Positions 16,796 through 24,953 of a stretch of DNA of 56,551 bases are shown one piece after another. This DNA comes from Chloroflexota bacterium. Its GTDB lineage: Bacteria > Chloroflexota > UBA6077 > FW602-bin22 > JACPRP01. The DNA is taken from contig JACPRP010000112.1 of NCBI GenBank assembly GCA_016189905.1, positions 1 to 56,551 on the forward strand, read 5' to 3'. Each line of letters begins with the position of its first letter. The first letter of the stretch is position 1. The notes beneath the pieces were generated by a model. That model did no database searches. It worked only from the letters and a program-made list of their open reading frames with translations, and was not told the origin of the DNA. The position numbers and the translations under genes were made by a program.

Positions 16796-17644
16796 ATGTC
16801 GCTGATAATCGATTTTCACGTTCACGCCAGTTTGTATTACGCCTGGTATCCTCACCTGATCGAATGGATGCAGCCGGTGCTGCCAACCGATGCAAAGACG
16901 TTCATCGACGGCACGCTGACGCCCGATGGGGCGAGGAAGTTCTTCAAAGAGGAATCGGGCCTCGACTATTGTGTAGCCCTGGCGGAGCAGAGCCCCATCA
17001 CCGCTGGGATAATGACCAACGACGCGACCATCGAGCTCTGTCGCGCCATCGACTTTTTTATCCCGTTCGCCAGCATCAATCCCCATCTCGTGGCCGAGCC
17101 CGTGAAGGAGCTAGAGCGCTGCGTGCTCGATCTCGGATTCAAGGGGTTGAAGCTGCTGCCCCCGTATCAGGGGTTTTATCCGAACGAGCGCACGGTCTAT
17201 TCGCTCTACGCGAAGGCCGAGGAGCTAGGCATTCCGGTTATGTTTCACACGGGGTCCTCGGTTTTCGCGGGCTCGCGGCTTAAGTTCGGTGATCCGCTCT
17301 TCATCGACGACGTCGCGGTCGATTTTCCGGACCTGGTGATAGTGATGTCCCACAGCGGTCGTGGCTTCTGGTACGATGCCGCCTTCTTCCTGGCAGGGCA
17401 TCACGAGAACGTTTATATGGAGGTAGCCGGTCTTCCTCCCCAATCGTTGCCAAAATACTTTCCCGATCTCGAGCAAAACGCCGATAAGATCATTTTTGGG
17501 TCTGACTGGCCTTCTATACCTCACATCAAGAAGAACATCGAGACGATCAGAAAGCTGCCCATCAGCGAATCCGCCAAGCAAAAGATACTTGGCGATAACG
17601 CGGCGAGAATCCTGGGGCTAAACACGGAGGTGGAGCAACGTTAA
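16796..17644 (+). CDS. Amidohydrolase-2 family metal-dependent hydrolase/decarboxylase
   Basis: 282 residues. It opens SLIIDFHVHAS, whose HxH is the first metal-binding pair of the TIM-barrel amidohydrolase superfamily. GIPVMFHTGSS supplies a further His, MSHSGRGFW another, and IIFGSDWPSIPH the catalytic Asp. Relatives in the amidohydrolase-2 family include ACMSD-type and gamma-resorcylate-type decarboxylases and lactone hydrolases, so either hydrolysis or non-oxidative decarboxylation is possible. It is 33 bases downstream of AOR and ends 20 bases before the acyl-CoA synthetase alpha gene, so it is probably part of the same transcript and pathway. Confidence 0.9.
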   Translation: MSLIIDFHVHASLYYAWYPHLIEWMQPVLPTDAKTFIDGTLTPDGARKFFKEESGLDYCVALAEQSPITAGIMTNDATIELCRAIDFFIPFASINPHLVAEPVKELERCVLDLGFKGLKLLPPYQGFYPNERTVYSLYAKAEELGIPVMFHTGSSVFAGSRLKFGDPLFIDDVAVDFPDLVIVMSHSGRGFWYDAAFFLAGHHENVYMEVAGLPPQSLPKYFPDLEQNADKIIFGSDWPSIPHIKKNIETIRKLPISESAKQKILGDNAARILGLNTEVEQR

Positions 17645-17664
17645 CCGCGACGGAACTACGGCAG

Positions 17665-19038
17665 TTGGATGAATTCTTCAATCCTAAGAGCATCGCCATC
17701 ATCGGCGCGAGCCCTACTCCAGACAAGGTCGGGTTCAATTTCGTGGATGCGCCGCTGACCTCGGGCTTCAAGGGTGACATCTACCCGGTTCACCCGCGAG
17801 CGAGCGACATCCTCGGGCTCAAGGTGTACCCGAGTATCGAGGATATCGGTAAGCCTATCGATCTGGCGGTTATCGCGCTGAACCAGTACGCCTCGGTAGA
17901 CGCGGTTGAAGCCTGTGGGCGGCTGGGGGTAAAGGGGGTCGTTGCGGTGGCCGGCGGCTTCAAGGAGATGGGTGAAGAAGGGGAGAAGCTACAGGCACGG
18001 CTGGTCGAGGCGGGCCGGCGGTACGGGGTGAAAATACTTGGTCCCAATACGCTGGGCATGATCAACACCCACGCGGACCTCTGTTCGGTGTTCTATCCTC
18101 TCAAGCTGAGGAAAGGCGGCGCTTCCATATTAAGCCAGAGCGGGGGTGCGGGGCTTTCACTGATGCACACGGCGGCCGACGAAGGGCTTGGCCTGAGCAA
18201 ATGGATTGGCGTCGGCAACAGGGGCGGTCTCGAGTTTGCCGACCTGCTGCAATACCTGTCTTACGACGATCGCACGAAGGTTATCGGCGCCTTTATGGAA
18301 AGCACTGAAGATGCACGAAGCTTTGTCGAGATCGCCGGGCAAGCGGTGCTGGAGAAGCCCATCGTCGTCTACAAGGTGGGGGAGTCCGAGCTCGCGAAAT
18401 ACTCCGCCCTCACCCACACCGGCACCCTCGCGGGACCCCACAAGCTGGCGCTCGACGCTTTCGGCCAGTTCGGGATTCTATCTGTCCACAGTTGCCACGA
18501 GTTGGTGAGCGTGTGCAAAGCGCTCGCGACGTCGAGTTTGCCGCGTGGCAAACGCGTTGGCATTCTTACCCACACGGCCGGGCCGAGCATCATCATCGTC
18601 GACGAGCTGGTCAGGCGCGGCTGCCATATTCCGCCTCTGCAGGATGCGACGGTTCGCAAGGTTGAAGAGATCATAGGGAAGAACCCGCCGGTGGTACTCA
18701 AGAATCCGATGGACGTGGCGGGCCTGGGCTTCGCCGCCGAGCCCTATGGCCAACTGGCGGAAGCTATGCTAAGTGATCCATCGTTCGATATTCTCATCGC
18801 GGTTTACTGCCTGCACAAGAACTGGCGCTTTCCCAGCGCGGAGCTTGTGGCCGCTCGTGCAAAGTATGGCAAGCCCATCGTCGCCTGTTACGTCTCAGAT
18901 ATCGAGGGCGTCAAGGGAGACCGTGAGATTCTGTCCGCTGGAGGCATTCCAACTTATACGCTGCCCGAGGCCACAGCCCAGGCAGCCGCCGGGCTGGTAA
19001 ACTACGCGATGATTCGTCAGAAGTGGGGGAGCCGATGA
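17665..19038 (+). CDS. ADP-forming acyl-CoA synthetase, alpha-type subunit
   Basis: 457 residues from TTG 17665. No good ribosome-binding site fits this start; GGAGG at 17626-17630 is 34 bases away, so the true start is uncertain. The N-terminal CoA-binding Rossmann domain begins FFNPKSIAIIGAS; the ligase domains follow, with ILSQSGGAGLSLM and THTGTLAGPHKLALDAF, whose His is at the place of the phosphohistidine carrier. Known reaction: acyl-CoA + ADP + phosphate to acid + CoA + ATP, the energy-conserving step of acid fermentation in archaea and many anaerobic bacteria. The ATP-grasp half is encoded separately by the next gene with a 4-base overlap, so this is a two-subunit (alpha/beta) form. 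Confidence 0.9.
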   Translation: MDEFFNPKSIAIIGASPTPDKVGFNFVDAPLTSGFKGDIYPVHPRASDILGLKVYPSIEDIGKPIDLAVIALNQYASVDAVEACGRLGVKGVVAVAGGFKEMGEEGEKLQARLVEAGRRYGVKILGPNTLGMINTHADLCSVFYPLKLRKGGASILSQSGGAGLSLMHTAADEGLGLSKWIGVGNRGGLEFADLLQYLSYDDRTKVIGAFMESTEDARSFVEIAGQAVLEKPIVVYKVGESELAKYSALTHTGTLAGPHKLALDAFGQFGILSVHSCHELVSVCKALATSSLPRGKRVGILTHTAGPSIIIVDELVRRGCHIPPLQDATVRKVEEIIGKNPPVVLKNPMDVAGLGFAAEPYGQLAEAMLSDPSFDILIAVYCLHKNWRFPSAELVAARAKYGKPIVACYVSDIEGVKGDREILSAGGIPTYTLPEATAQAAAGLVNYAMIRQKWGSR

Positions 19039-19724
19039 ATGTAAACGAGATAATCGCCGCTGCCCGAGATGGCCTGCTGCTCGAGCCCGAGGCGAAGAGC
19101 TTGCTTTCGGCGCTGGGCATCACGACGACCGCGTGCTACCCCGCCGCCGAGGCGGATGATGCCGTGCGGATAGCCGAGCAGATAGGCTATCCGGTCGTCC
19201 TGAAAGCTAAGTCGCCGCTGCTTTTGCACAAGTCAGATAACGGAGGAGTTGAGCTCGATTTGCGCAGCCCTGGCGCGGTGACGCAGGCGTTCGGGCGAAT
19301 CAAGGCCGCGTCCTCGGCGATCGACGCCTCCGCGGGGGTCACGGTGCAGAAGATGGCCGCGAAAGGTATCGAAGTGATCGTGGGGGTCACGACGGACGCG
19401 CACTTCGGAAAGGTGATGATGTTCGGCCTCGGAGGCGTGCTCACCGAGCTCTATAACGATGTTTCTTTCAGGCTGCTTCCCATCGGCGAGCCGGATGCTC
19501 GCGAGATGATGGCCTCCCTCAAAGCCTATCGATTCCTCGCGGGGTTTCGTGGCGGCCCACCCGCCGATATCGCTGCCCTTGTGGACATAATGCTCAAAGT
19601 GTCGCGGGCGATTGTCGAATATCCCGCGATCGCCGAGCTTGAGCTCAACCCTATCATCGTCTATCCACGGGGAGCAACAGTGGTGGATGCGAGAGGTCGC
19701 CTGGACGTTCGTCCATTCAACTGA
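19035..19724 (+). CDS. ADP-forming acyl-CoA synthetase, beta-type (ATP-grasp) subunit
   Basis: 229 residues from ATG 19035, which overlaps the alpha stop (ATGA) and has GGGGGAG upstream. Sequence blocks of ATP-grasp_5: GYPVVLKAKSPLLLHKSDNGGVELDL split around residue 55-75, EVIVGVTTDAHFGKVMMFGLGG, LTELYNDVSFRLLP and ELELNPIIVYPRGA. It transfers the phosphoryl group between the alpha-subunit histidine and ADP. Its last eight bases overlap the convergent histidine kinase gene. Confidence 0.9.
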   Translation: MNVNEIIAAARDGLLLEPEAKSLLSALGITTTACYPAAEADDAVRIAEQIGYPVVLKAKSPLLLHKSDNGGVELDLRSPGAVTQAFGRIKAASSAIDASAGVTVQKMAAKGIEVIVGVTTDAHFGKVMMFGLGGVLTELYNDVSFRLLPIGEPDAREMMASLKAYRFLAGFRGGPPADIAALVDIMLKVSRAIVEYPAIAELELNPIIVYPRGATVVDARGRLDVRPFN

Positions 19725-21018
19725 CTGCCAGCGTGAACTTGAACGTGCTTCCCTTGCCCGGTTCGCTCTCGGCCGAAATCTTGCCGCCGTGGGCCTCGAT
19801 GAGCAGCTTCGTGATGAAGAGGCCAAGGCCAAGCCCTTCGGATTTTCGCGCCCCCGCCGCTCGGTAGAAGCGGTCGAAGATGCGCGGCAAGTCCTCGGGT
19901 TCGATGCCGATGCCCCGGTCGACCACCCTGGTCTCGACGTCTCCACCACAGCGGTTGAAGCTTACGGTCACTTTTCCTTCTGAGTACTTGAGCGCGTTCG
20001 AGAGCAGGTTAGTGAAGATGCGCTCCAGCCGGTCCGGGTCGGCCGACACTGTTGCCAGCGGCTCGCGGGGGTGGACGATCTCGATGCGACTCACGTCGAC
20101 CGCCCCGGCCAACCGCTGGCGCAGGTCGGCCACGAACTGCGGCAGGCTCACTTTCCTGCGGTGCAGTTGTATCCCGCCGGTCTCGATTCGGGCAAAGTCG
20201 ACCAGATCCTCGATCATCGTGTTCATTCGGCGTGCGCTGCTGACGATCGCGTCCAGGCTCCGCCGGGCCACGTCTTTCTTGTCAGTTGTCAGAGCGCGCT
20301 CCGCCAGTTGCGCCTGCCCCAGAACGATGGCCAGGGGAGTACGGAGGTCGTGAGATACCGCGTGGGTGAAATCCTCGACGTTCCGCAGCAGTCTGCTCAA
20401 ATCCTCAGCGCGGTGCTGCACTTCTTCGTGCAGCAGGGCGACCTCGATAGCCGTGGCCGCGGAAACGAGGATGTCGCCAAATATCTGGGCGTATTCGTGA
20501 ATTCCCTCCGGATGCACGAGATTGGCCGCCTCGAAAACTCCGACAAGTCTTCCCGCCGCCGCTACCGGCAGCGCCATATACGAATGCAGCTCCAGGCGGT
20601 CGGCCAGCTCGATGTTGAGCCCGCTCTTCGCGTTCCACTCCGGGATGAGCACAGGCCGCATGCCGTCGATTACTTCGCTCGGCAACGGTGCCTGGGGCTC
20701 GAGGTCGTATTCTTGCGGCGTGCCTCCCACGGCGCGGTCCCAGCAGCGCCAGAGGTCTCCACGACGAACTATCAGGCGGCATCGCTCGGCAGCGGTCAGT
20801 TCGGGCGCTATTTCCAGCAGCGCGTCGGCTACCTGCTCCGCGTCGACGCAGGCCAGGAGCCGTTGTTGCACATCGGCGATGGCTACCTCTTCGGCCAATC
20901 GCCGCTCGAGCCGCCGCAGTCGCGCTATCAGCGCCTCGCTCCGCTTGCTCTCGTCGGCGACCACCGCTTTACGCGGAGTCGGCAGACCCCTATCTTGCCT
21001 GGCGCTGGCTTTTTTCAT
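19717..21018 (-). CDS. GAF-domain sensor histidine kinase
   Basis: 433 residues from ATG 21018 (GGGGGCGA upstream). Order: a coiled-coil N-terminus with RLRRLERRLAEEVAIADV, a GAF-like sensory domain (residues ~45-190), a HisKA domain with the phospho-accepting FTHAVSHDLRTPL, and an ATPase domain with NLLSNALKYSEG, DRGIGIEPEDLPRIF and GLGLGLFITKLLIEAHGG. No membrane helix is seen, so it is a cytoplasmic sensor, possibly of a small ligand or redox state. No response regulator gene is in the window. Its 5' end overlaps the 3' end of the UroD-like gene by 29 bases, so it is probably co-transcribed with the corrinoid genes and may sense their pathway. Confidence 0.92.
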   Translation of the reverse strand: MKKASARQDRGLPTPRKAVVADESKRSEALIARLRRLERRLAEEVAIADVQQRLLACVDAEQVADALLEIAPELTAAERCRLIVRRGDLWRCWDRAVGGTPQEYDLEPQAPLPSEVIDGMRPVLIPEWNAKSGLNIELADRLELHSYMALPVAAAGRLVGVFEAANLVHPEGIHEYAQIFGDILVSAATAIEVALLHEEVQHRAEDLSRLLRNVEDFTHAVSHDLRTPLAIVLGQAQLAERALTTDKKDVARRSLDAIVSSARRMNTMIEDLVDFARIETGGIQLHRRKVSLPQFVADLRQRLAGAVDVSRIEIVHPREPLATVSADPDRLERIFTNLLSNALKYSEGKVTVSFNRCGGDVETRVVDRGIGIEPEDLPRIFDRFYRAAGARKSEGLGLGLFITKLLIEAHGGKISAESEPGKGSTFKFTLAVS

Positions 21019-22054
21019 CGGTATATCGCCCCCATTTCTTAGCGGCATCGACCACTGATACGAGCACGTCAAAGCTGACTTTGGCCGGAATCTCGTACTG
21101 GTGGCTCAATATGAAGCCTCCGCCAGGCGCGGCCACCTGAATCGCCTCGCGGACCTTCTCTTCCGCATCCCGGAGTGTCCAACTCAGCATGCCCAGATCG
21201 TTCAAGCCTCCGAGCACGGCCATGCGTCCCGCCGCGATGCGCTTGACCTCCCGAAGGTCGTCGCCGGGGTCGGTTGACACCGCCTGCACCCCGAGGCTGC
21301 GGATTAGATCGGCCACTGGCTGGATCGCGCCCAGGCTCCAGAAAATGACTGGCCCGTTGATGTCGCGCACTGCCTGCCCCACCACCGGCAGGACGAGCTT
21401 CGTCGCCTGTTCTCTCGTGAGCATCGTCGCCGATGCCATAGGCTCTACAAGCGCAATGATATCGGCGCCTGCCGCGAGTAGCGCCTTTGCCCACGCAACT
21501 GAAAACTGACTGGTGATCTGCAACAGACGCTGGCGCCGCGCCTCATCGCCGAAGAGCAAAAGGTCAAGCCAGGACTCTAATCCCATCAGCATGATGGGTA
21601 GCGAGCATGGGCCGAGCGCTCGCCCGACCACGAGCCAGCGGCCTCTTGCCTTATCGGCAAGCATCTCGGTGGCTCGAAGCACTTCTCTTAAGGATGAAGC
21701 CCGACGCGGATCGGGGGCTTGAAGGTTGTCTATCGCCGCCGGGTTGGGCAGGATCGGGGCGCCGACGTCCGGTGGCTCGCCATCGTGAAACAGGATTTCG
21801 GCGCCAAACGCCTGCGCCTCCAATCCGAAATAGAAGAAGGCATCGACGTTGTCGTGGCCGACGCGTTCGACGAAGCGCAATTGACCCTCCGCCACGTTCT
21901 CCGCGCGGCTGAAGTACTCAGGCACGGCTATGCCCAGTTCTTTGGCTCCGTGGAGCGATGAGACCAGCACGACCGGCACTCGGTCTGGAACGCCTGATCT
22001 CAGGGCCGTGGAAAGGCGCTCGAGAGAAGTCATCTGCCTTCTATTGCCTGGCAT
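20990..22054 (-). CDS. Uroporphyrinogen decarboxylase-family protein (MtaA/CmuA-like) lacking zinc ligands
   Basis: 354 residues from ATG 22054 (GGAGGG five bases upstream), the length of MtaA-type methyltransferases. The N-terminus TSLERLSTALRSGVPDRVPV is typical of the UroD superfamily. Corrinoid:coenzyme methyltransferases of this family bind zinc through HxC and a later Cys. Here the corresponding places read IFWSLGAIQP and ILSHQYEIP, so none of the three canonical zinc ligands is visible. It may therefore not activate a thiol, or it may use another acceptor. It overlaps the corrinoid-protein gene by 14 bases, which is strong evidence that the two work together. Haem-pathway uroporphyrinogen decarboxylation is unlikely in this context. 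Confidence 0.88.
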   Translation of the reverse strand: MPGNRRQMTSLERLSTALRSGVPDRVPVVLVSSLHGAKELGIAVPEYFSRAENVAEGQLRFVERVGHDNVDAFFYFGLEAQAFGAEILFHDGEPPDVGAPILPNPAAIDNLQAPDPRRASSLREVLRATEMLADKARGRWLVVGRALGPCSLPIMLMGLESWLDLLLFGDEARRQRLLQITSQFSVAWAKALLAAGADIIALVEPMASATMLTREQATKLVLPVVGQAVRDINGPVIFWSLGAIQPVADLIRSLGVQAVSTDPGDDLREVKRIAAGRMAVLGGLNDLGMLSWTLRDAEEKVREAIQVAAPGGGFILSHQYEIPAKVSFDVLVSVVDAAKKWGRYTDEKSQRQAR

Positions 22055-22742
22055 GTCGTCCCTCCAAAAGACGCCTGGCTATATCGATAGCCTCATAAGC
22101 GGTCGGAGCCGTGGCGTCCGCCCCGGCCATCTTGTAAAGCTGGGAATTATAGCGAAAGGGGGCACCCCCCACTAATAGCTGGATGCTTTCGACCCCTCGC
22201 CTCTTCATTTCCTCTCGCACCTCGCGAATCCTCAGGGCAGGATCGACCATCAGGGCCGATACGGCGATGATATCGGCGTTCTCCGCCAGGGCCGCGTCGA
22301 CAAAGGCCTTGGGGGGGACGGATAGCCCCAGGTCGACGACCACAAAGCCAGCGCTCCGCAGGAATGCACCGACGATGCGCTTCCCCAGGCCGTGGTGGTC
22401 GCCTTCGGCCACGCCGATCACCACCCTGCCGATCGGCTTCTCGGCGGTTTCCGTCTCTGGGGACAGAATCTCCACGGCATCCTTCACTATCAGCCCCGTA
22501 ACGTAGATCTGAGAGAGGCTCAGCTCGTGATGCCCCGCCCAGCTCGCGGAAACGGCCTCGACCGCCGGGTTAACTACTTCTCTGAGAAGCTGCACGCGGC
22601 TGTGTCCGACAGCCAGCACCTCCCGCAGCAGCCGTTGGGCGCCGCGACGATCGGATTCTTCTAGCATCGCCGTGAGCTGTCGGCGCAACTTCTCGAGTGT
22701 ACCCGGTTCACTTCTGTTCGGCGAAAGATCGCCTACGTTCAT
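22041..22742 (-). CDS. Corrinoid (B12-binding) protein of methyltransferase type
   Basis: 233 residues from ATG 22742 (GAGGGAGACGGAG upstream). The N-terminal helical B12-binding-2 domain (to about 110) is followed by the Rossmann B12 domain with GDHHGLG, the DxHxxG motif that supplies the lower axial histidine, then VDLGLSVPPKAF and SALMVDPALR and the GG segment VGGAPFR. It resembles MtaC/MtbC-type corrinoid carriers, which shuttle methyl groups between a substrate methyltransferase and a UroD-family methyltransferase. The UroD partner is encoded next with overlapping ends. A substrate-specific MT1 gene and a reductive activase are not in the window. Confidence 0.9.
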   Translation of the reverse strand: MNVGDLSPNRSEPGTLEKLRRQLTAMLEESDRRGAQRLLREVLAVGHSRVQLLREVVNPAVEAVSASWAGHHELSLSQIYVTGLIVKDAVEILSPETETAEKPIGRVVIGVAEGDHHGLGKRIVGAFLRSAGFVVVDLGLSVPPKAFVDAALAENADIIAVSALMVDPALRIREVREEMKRRGVESIQLLVGGAPFRYNSQLYKMAGADATAPTAYEAIDIARRLLEGRHARQ

Positions 22743-22919
22743 ACTCCGTCTCCCTCTCGTGCTCCCCACATGAATTATAACATCCGAGTGACGGGGCTAG
22801 CCATTTGTGGAGGACGGTTCGGGAATAGGCTACCAGTTCCGCGATGACGGTAGCCGATCCAACCGGTTGTGGCGCTGAGAGTGGATTCTGCTCCTAAGAG
22901 GCCTGGCCGCCTGAGTGAG

Positions 22920-23147
22920 CTATTTGGTCGTATATTGTAGCCTGGACGGATCGACCTCTGGGTGCCGTGCCAGCAGCTTCTGCATCGCCTCGCTGGCGGT
23001 AATGCCGATATCGCTGCCGAGGAACTCCCAGTCGTTGCTCGGCGGCAGCGAGTGGCCTGCTCCAACGATCTGCACCATCAGGTTCAGCTTCTTGCTGAAA
23101 TAGAAGCCAGGTTGCGTCGAGCGCTCTCCTGCTCCATGTTCCACCAT
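22920..23147 (-). CDS. Small protein of unknown function
   Basis: 75 residues starting at ATG 23147 with AGAGGTGAT immediately upstream. The sequence includes FYFSKKLNLMVQIVGAGHSL and IGITASEAMQKLLARHP. No family recognised and no membrane segment. It lies alone between xdhC and the corrinoid-protein gene on the same strand. The ribosome-binding site and protein-like composition favour a real gene. Confidence 0.5.
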   Translation of the reverse strand: MVEHGAGERSTQPGFYFSKKLNLMVQIVGAGHSLPPSNDWEFLGSDIGITASEAMQKLLARHPEVDPSRLQYTTK

Positions 23148-23241
23148 ATCACCTCTACCCTATGTATTATCAGGACACCCATTTCGGTTCAGCGCCCCGT
23201 TTGCCTAATAGAGGTGCAATATCGGTACCAGTAGCCCAGAG

Positions 23242-24444
23242 CTAATCTAGTTCTTCGCCTTTTTGCAGGAGGCGCAGATACCTCTCGCGGGTGGCCTCCG
23301 AAAGAGAGGTGGCCTTCCCCCCGCGCATGACTTTGACGACTTCCGCGCTGATGCTCAAAGCGATTTCGGCGGGGGTCTCGGCCGCCAGGTCCACGCCAAT
23401 CGGCGAGTGCACGCGGGCGAGCTTGTCCAAAGACATACCCTCTTCGTGCAAAAGCTTGAATACGGCGAACACCCGTCTCTTACTGCCGATCATGCCGATA
23501 TACGCGGCTGGAGAATCGATGACCTGTTTCAGCGAGACGACGTCGTGCTGATGACCTCTGGTGATGAGAACGATGTAAGTGTCAGATGTAATGGGAAAGT
23601 CGCTCAACGCCGTCTCGAAATCTGAGACGATAATCTGATCTATCTCGGGAAAGCGCTCCTCGTTGGCAAATGAAGCACGGTCGTCGACCACCGCCACGTG
23701 TAAGTCGAGCATTTTCCCGATCTTCGCTAGGGGGACGGCGATGTGGCCGGCTCCGGCGATCAGCAGCGTCGGCTGTGGCTTGAAGGGCTCGACAAACACC
23801 TCGACGTCGGGAACCGTTTTGCCGATCTCCTGTCCATCCTTCCCGGATCTCGTCCTGACGACGCCTGGCTCGCCAGTGCTCAGAGCCTTCAAGGCTGCGT
23901 CGAGAATGATGTCATCCAGGTCTGGCTGCCCGAAGCTGCCCAGCGCGGTGCCATCGCCGAATACCACCATCTTGGCGCCATCTTCGAGCCAGGCTTCGCC
24001 CCGGCAGTGGACGACTGTTGCCAGGGCGACAGGCTTCCTTTCCTTTTCAGCGCTAACCAGGGCCTGAGTAATGTCCAGCGGAGAAGCCCCACCATCTTGC
24101 CGCGCCGGGGAGCGCTCGGCGGACGAGCCCCCGGTCCACCAGGCCTCGACGAAAACGTCCATAATCCCGCCGCAGACCCCGTCCGACTGCATGCTGATCT
24201 CCTGGGTCAGGTCCACCTCGACAGTGCGTGGCTTACGTGTGTGGATAACCTCGACCGCCGTGCGCCACACTTCGGCCTCGCCGCAACCGCCGCCGACAGT
24301 GCCAATGATGCTGCCAGACGGACGAACGACCATTTTCGCCCCAATCTCACGAGGTGTGGACCCCCGCGTCTGCACGACGGTTGCCACGGCGATATCCTCA
24401 CCCGCCGCCAGCAGCGCGGCGATATCTTCAAAGATTGCTTTCAT
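23242..24444 (-). CDS. xdhC: XdhC/CoxI-family molybdoenzyme maturation protein with duplicated N-terminal domain
   Basis: 400 residues from ATG 24444 (AGGAGG upstream). The N-terminal XdhC_CoxI domain has VVQTRGSTPREIGAKMVV and TVGGGCGEAEV. A second, weaker copy follows at about residues 125-205 (ALATVVHCRGEAW, DGAKMVV, SFGQPDLDD). The C-terminal Rossmann XdhC_C domain starts LLIAGAGHIAVPLAKIG and contains YIGMIGSKRR. Known role: it binds and sulfurates the molybdenum cofactor for xanthine dehydrogenase/CO dehydrogenase-type enzymes. No such hydroxylase is in the window; the nearest pterin enzyme is the AOR at 14831, which is not a known client. Confidence 0.92.
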   Translation of the reverse strand: MKAIFEDIAALLAAGEDIAVATVVQTRGSTPREIGAKMVVRPSGSIIGTVGGGCGEAEVWRTAVEVIHTRKPRTVEVDLTQEISMQSDGVCGGIMDVFVEAWWTGGSSAERSPARQDGGASPLDITQALVSAEKERKPVALATVVHCRGEAWLEDGAKMVVFGDGTALGSFGQPDLDDIILDAALKALSTGEPGVVRTRSGKDGQEIGKTVPDVEVFVEPFKPQPTLLIAGAGHIAVPLAKIGKMLDLHVAVVDDRASFANEERFPEIDQIIVSDFETALSDFPITSDTYIVLITRGHQHDVVSLKQVIDSPAAYIGMIGSKRRVFAVFKLLHEEGMSLDKLARVHSPIGVDLAAETPAEIALSISAEVVKVMRGGKATSLSEATRERYLRLLQKGEELD

Positions 24445-24953
24445 GTGATCCTCCTGATGGCGCGAATCTATAAAGTGTGTGTGGTTTTGGGATTGCCAGA
24501 GCCTGGCCCGTGGAAGTAACTCACCACCCGATGTCGATCTTCATCGATCACTTTAAGGCTCATTATACCAGGCATCGCTCACGAGGGCCAGAATTAGAGG
24601 AAAGAACATAGCAAACTTCGGTAAGGATCGCCTCGCTAAGGATAACTTCTTCCTCGCCCCGTTCAACCCTCTGAAACATAGCAAGACACGCCTTGGCCTT
24701 GCGCTCGTCGTCGCGAGTGAGGAAGCGAAGAATAATAAGGATTGTATTAGCGCGCTCGCTTCAGCGGCGCGCGGGGCTCGAATGGTCGGTCGGAGGGCTA
24801 GAAACTGCGTAAGACCGTTCTGCCGAGCGCCATTCCAGTGGTCCAGTAACGTTTCCAGAATCCTGCGTACAGTACCGACAGTGTCTCATGCATGCATGCT
24901 AGCAGGCGCCGGGCTATAATAGGCGCAGTCTTTCCGCGTGGGGAAAAGCAACT
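24445..24953. other. Gap with decayed coding sequence
   Basis: No intact gene. The central part (24563-24760, minus) is a PIN-toxin relic described separately. The rest, 24761-24953, shows a TATAAT at 24914-24919 ahead of the methyltransferase pseudogene but no good -35 box, and no other recognisable content. Confidence 0.55.
24563..24760 (-). pseudogene. Relic of a PIN-domain (VapC) toxin
   Basis: An open frame bounded by stops at both ends and without a start codon. It reads ANTILIILRFLTRDDERKAK, then FQRVERGEEEVILSEAILTE and VCYVLSS. This is the first half of a VapC PIN domain (compare D-T/A-N-x-x-L-R-F-L-T near the N-terminus and the SEA-x-L-x-E-x-x-Y-V-L block). The true N-terminus with its initiator and first Asp is missing, the first motif has a two-residue insertion, and the second half of the nuclease is gone. 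It is a dead gene, not listed by simple ORF finding. Confidence 0.7.

Noticed and set aside
20071..21042. 323-residue plus-strand frame inside the histidine kinase gene
   Set aside because: Shadow of a kinase with all catalytic motifs on the other strand.
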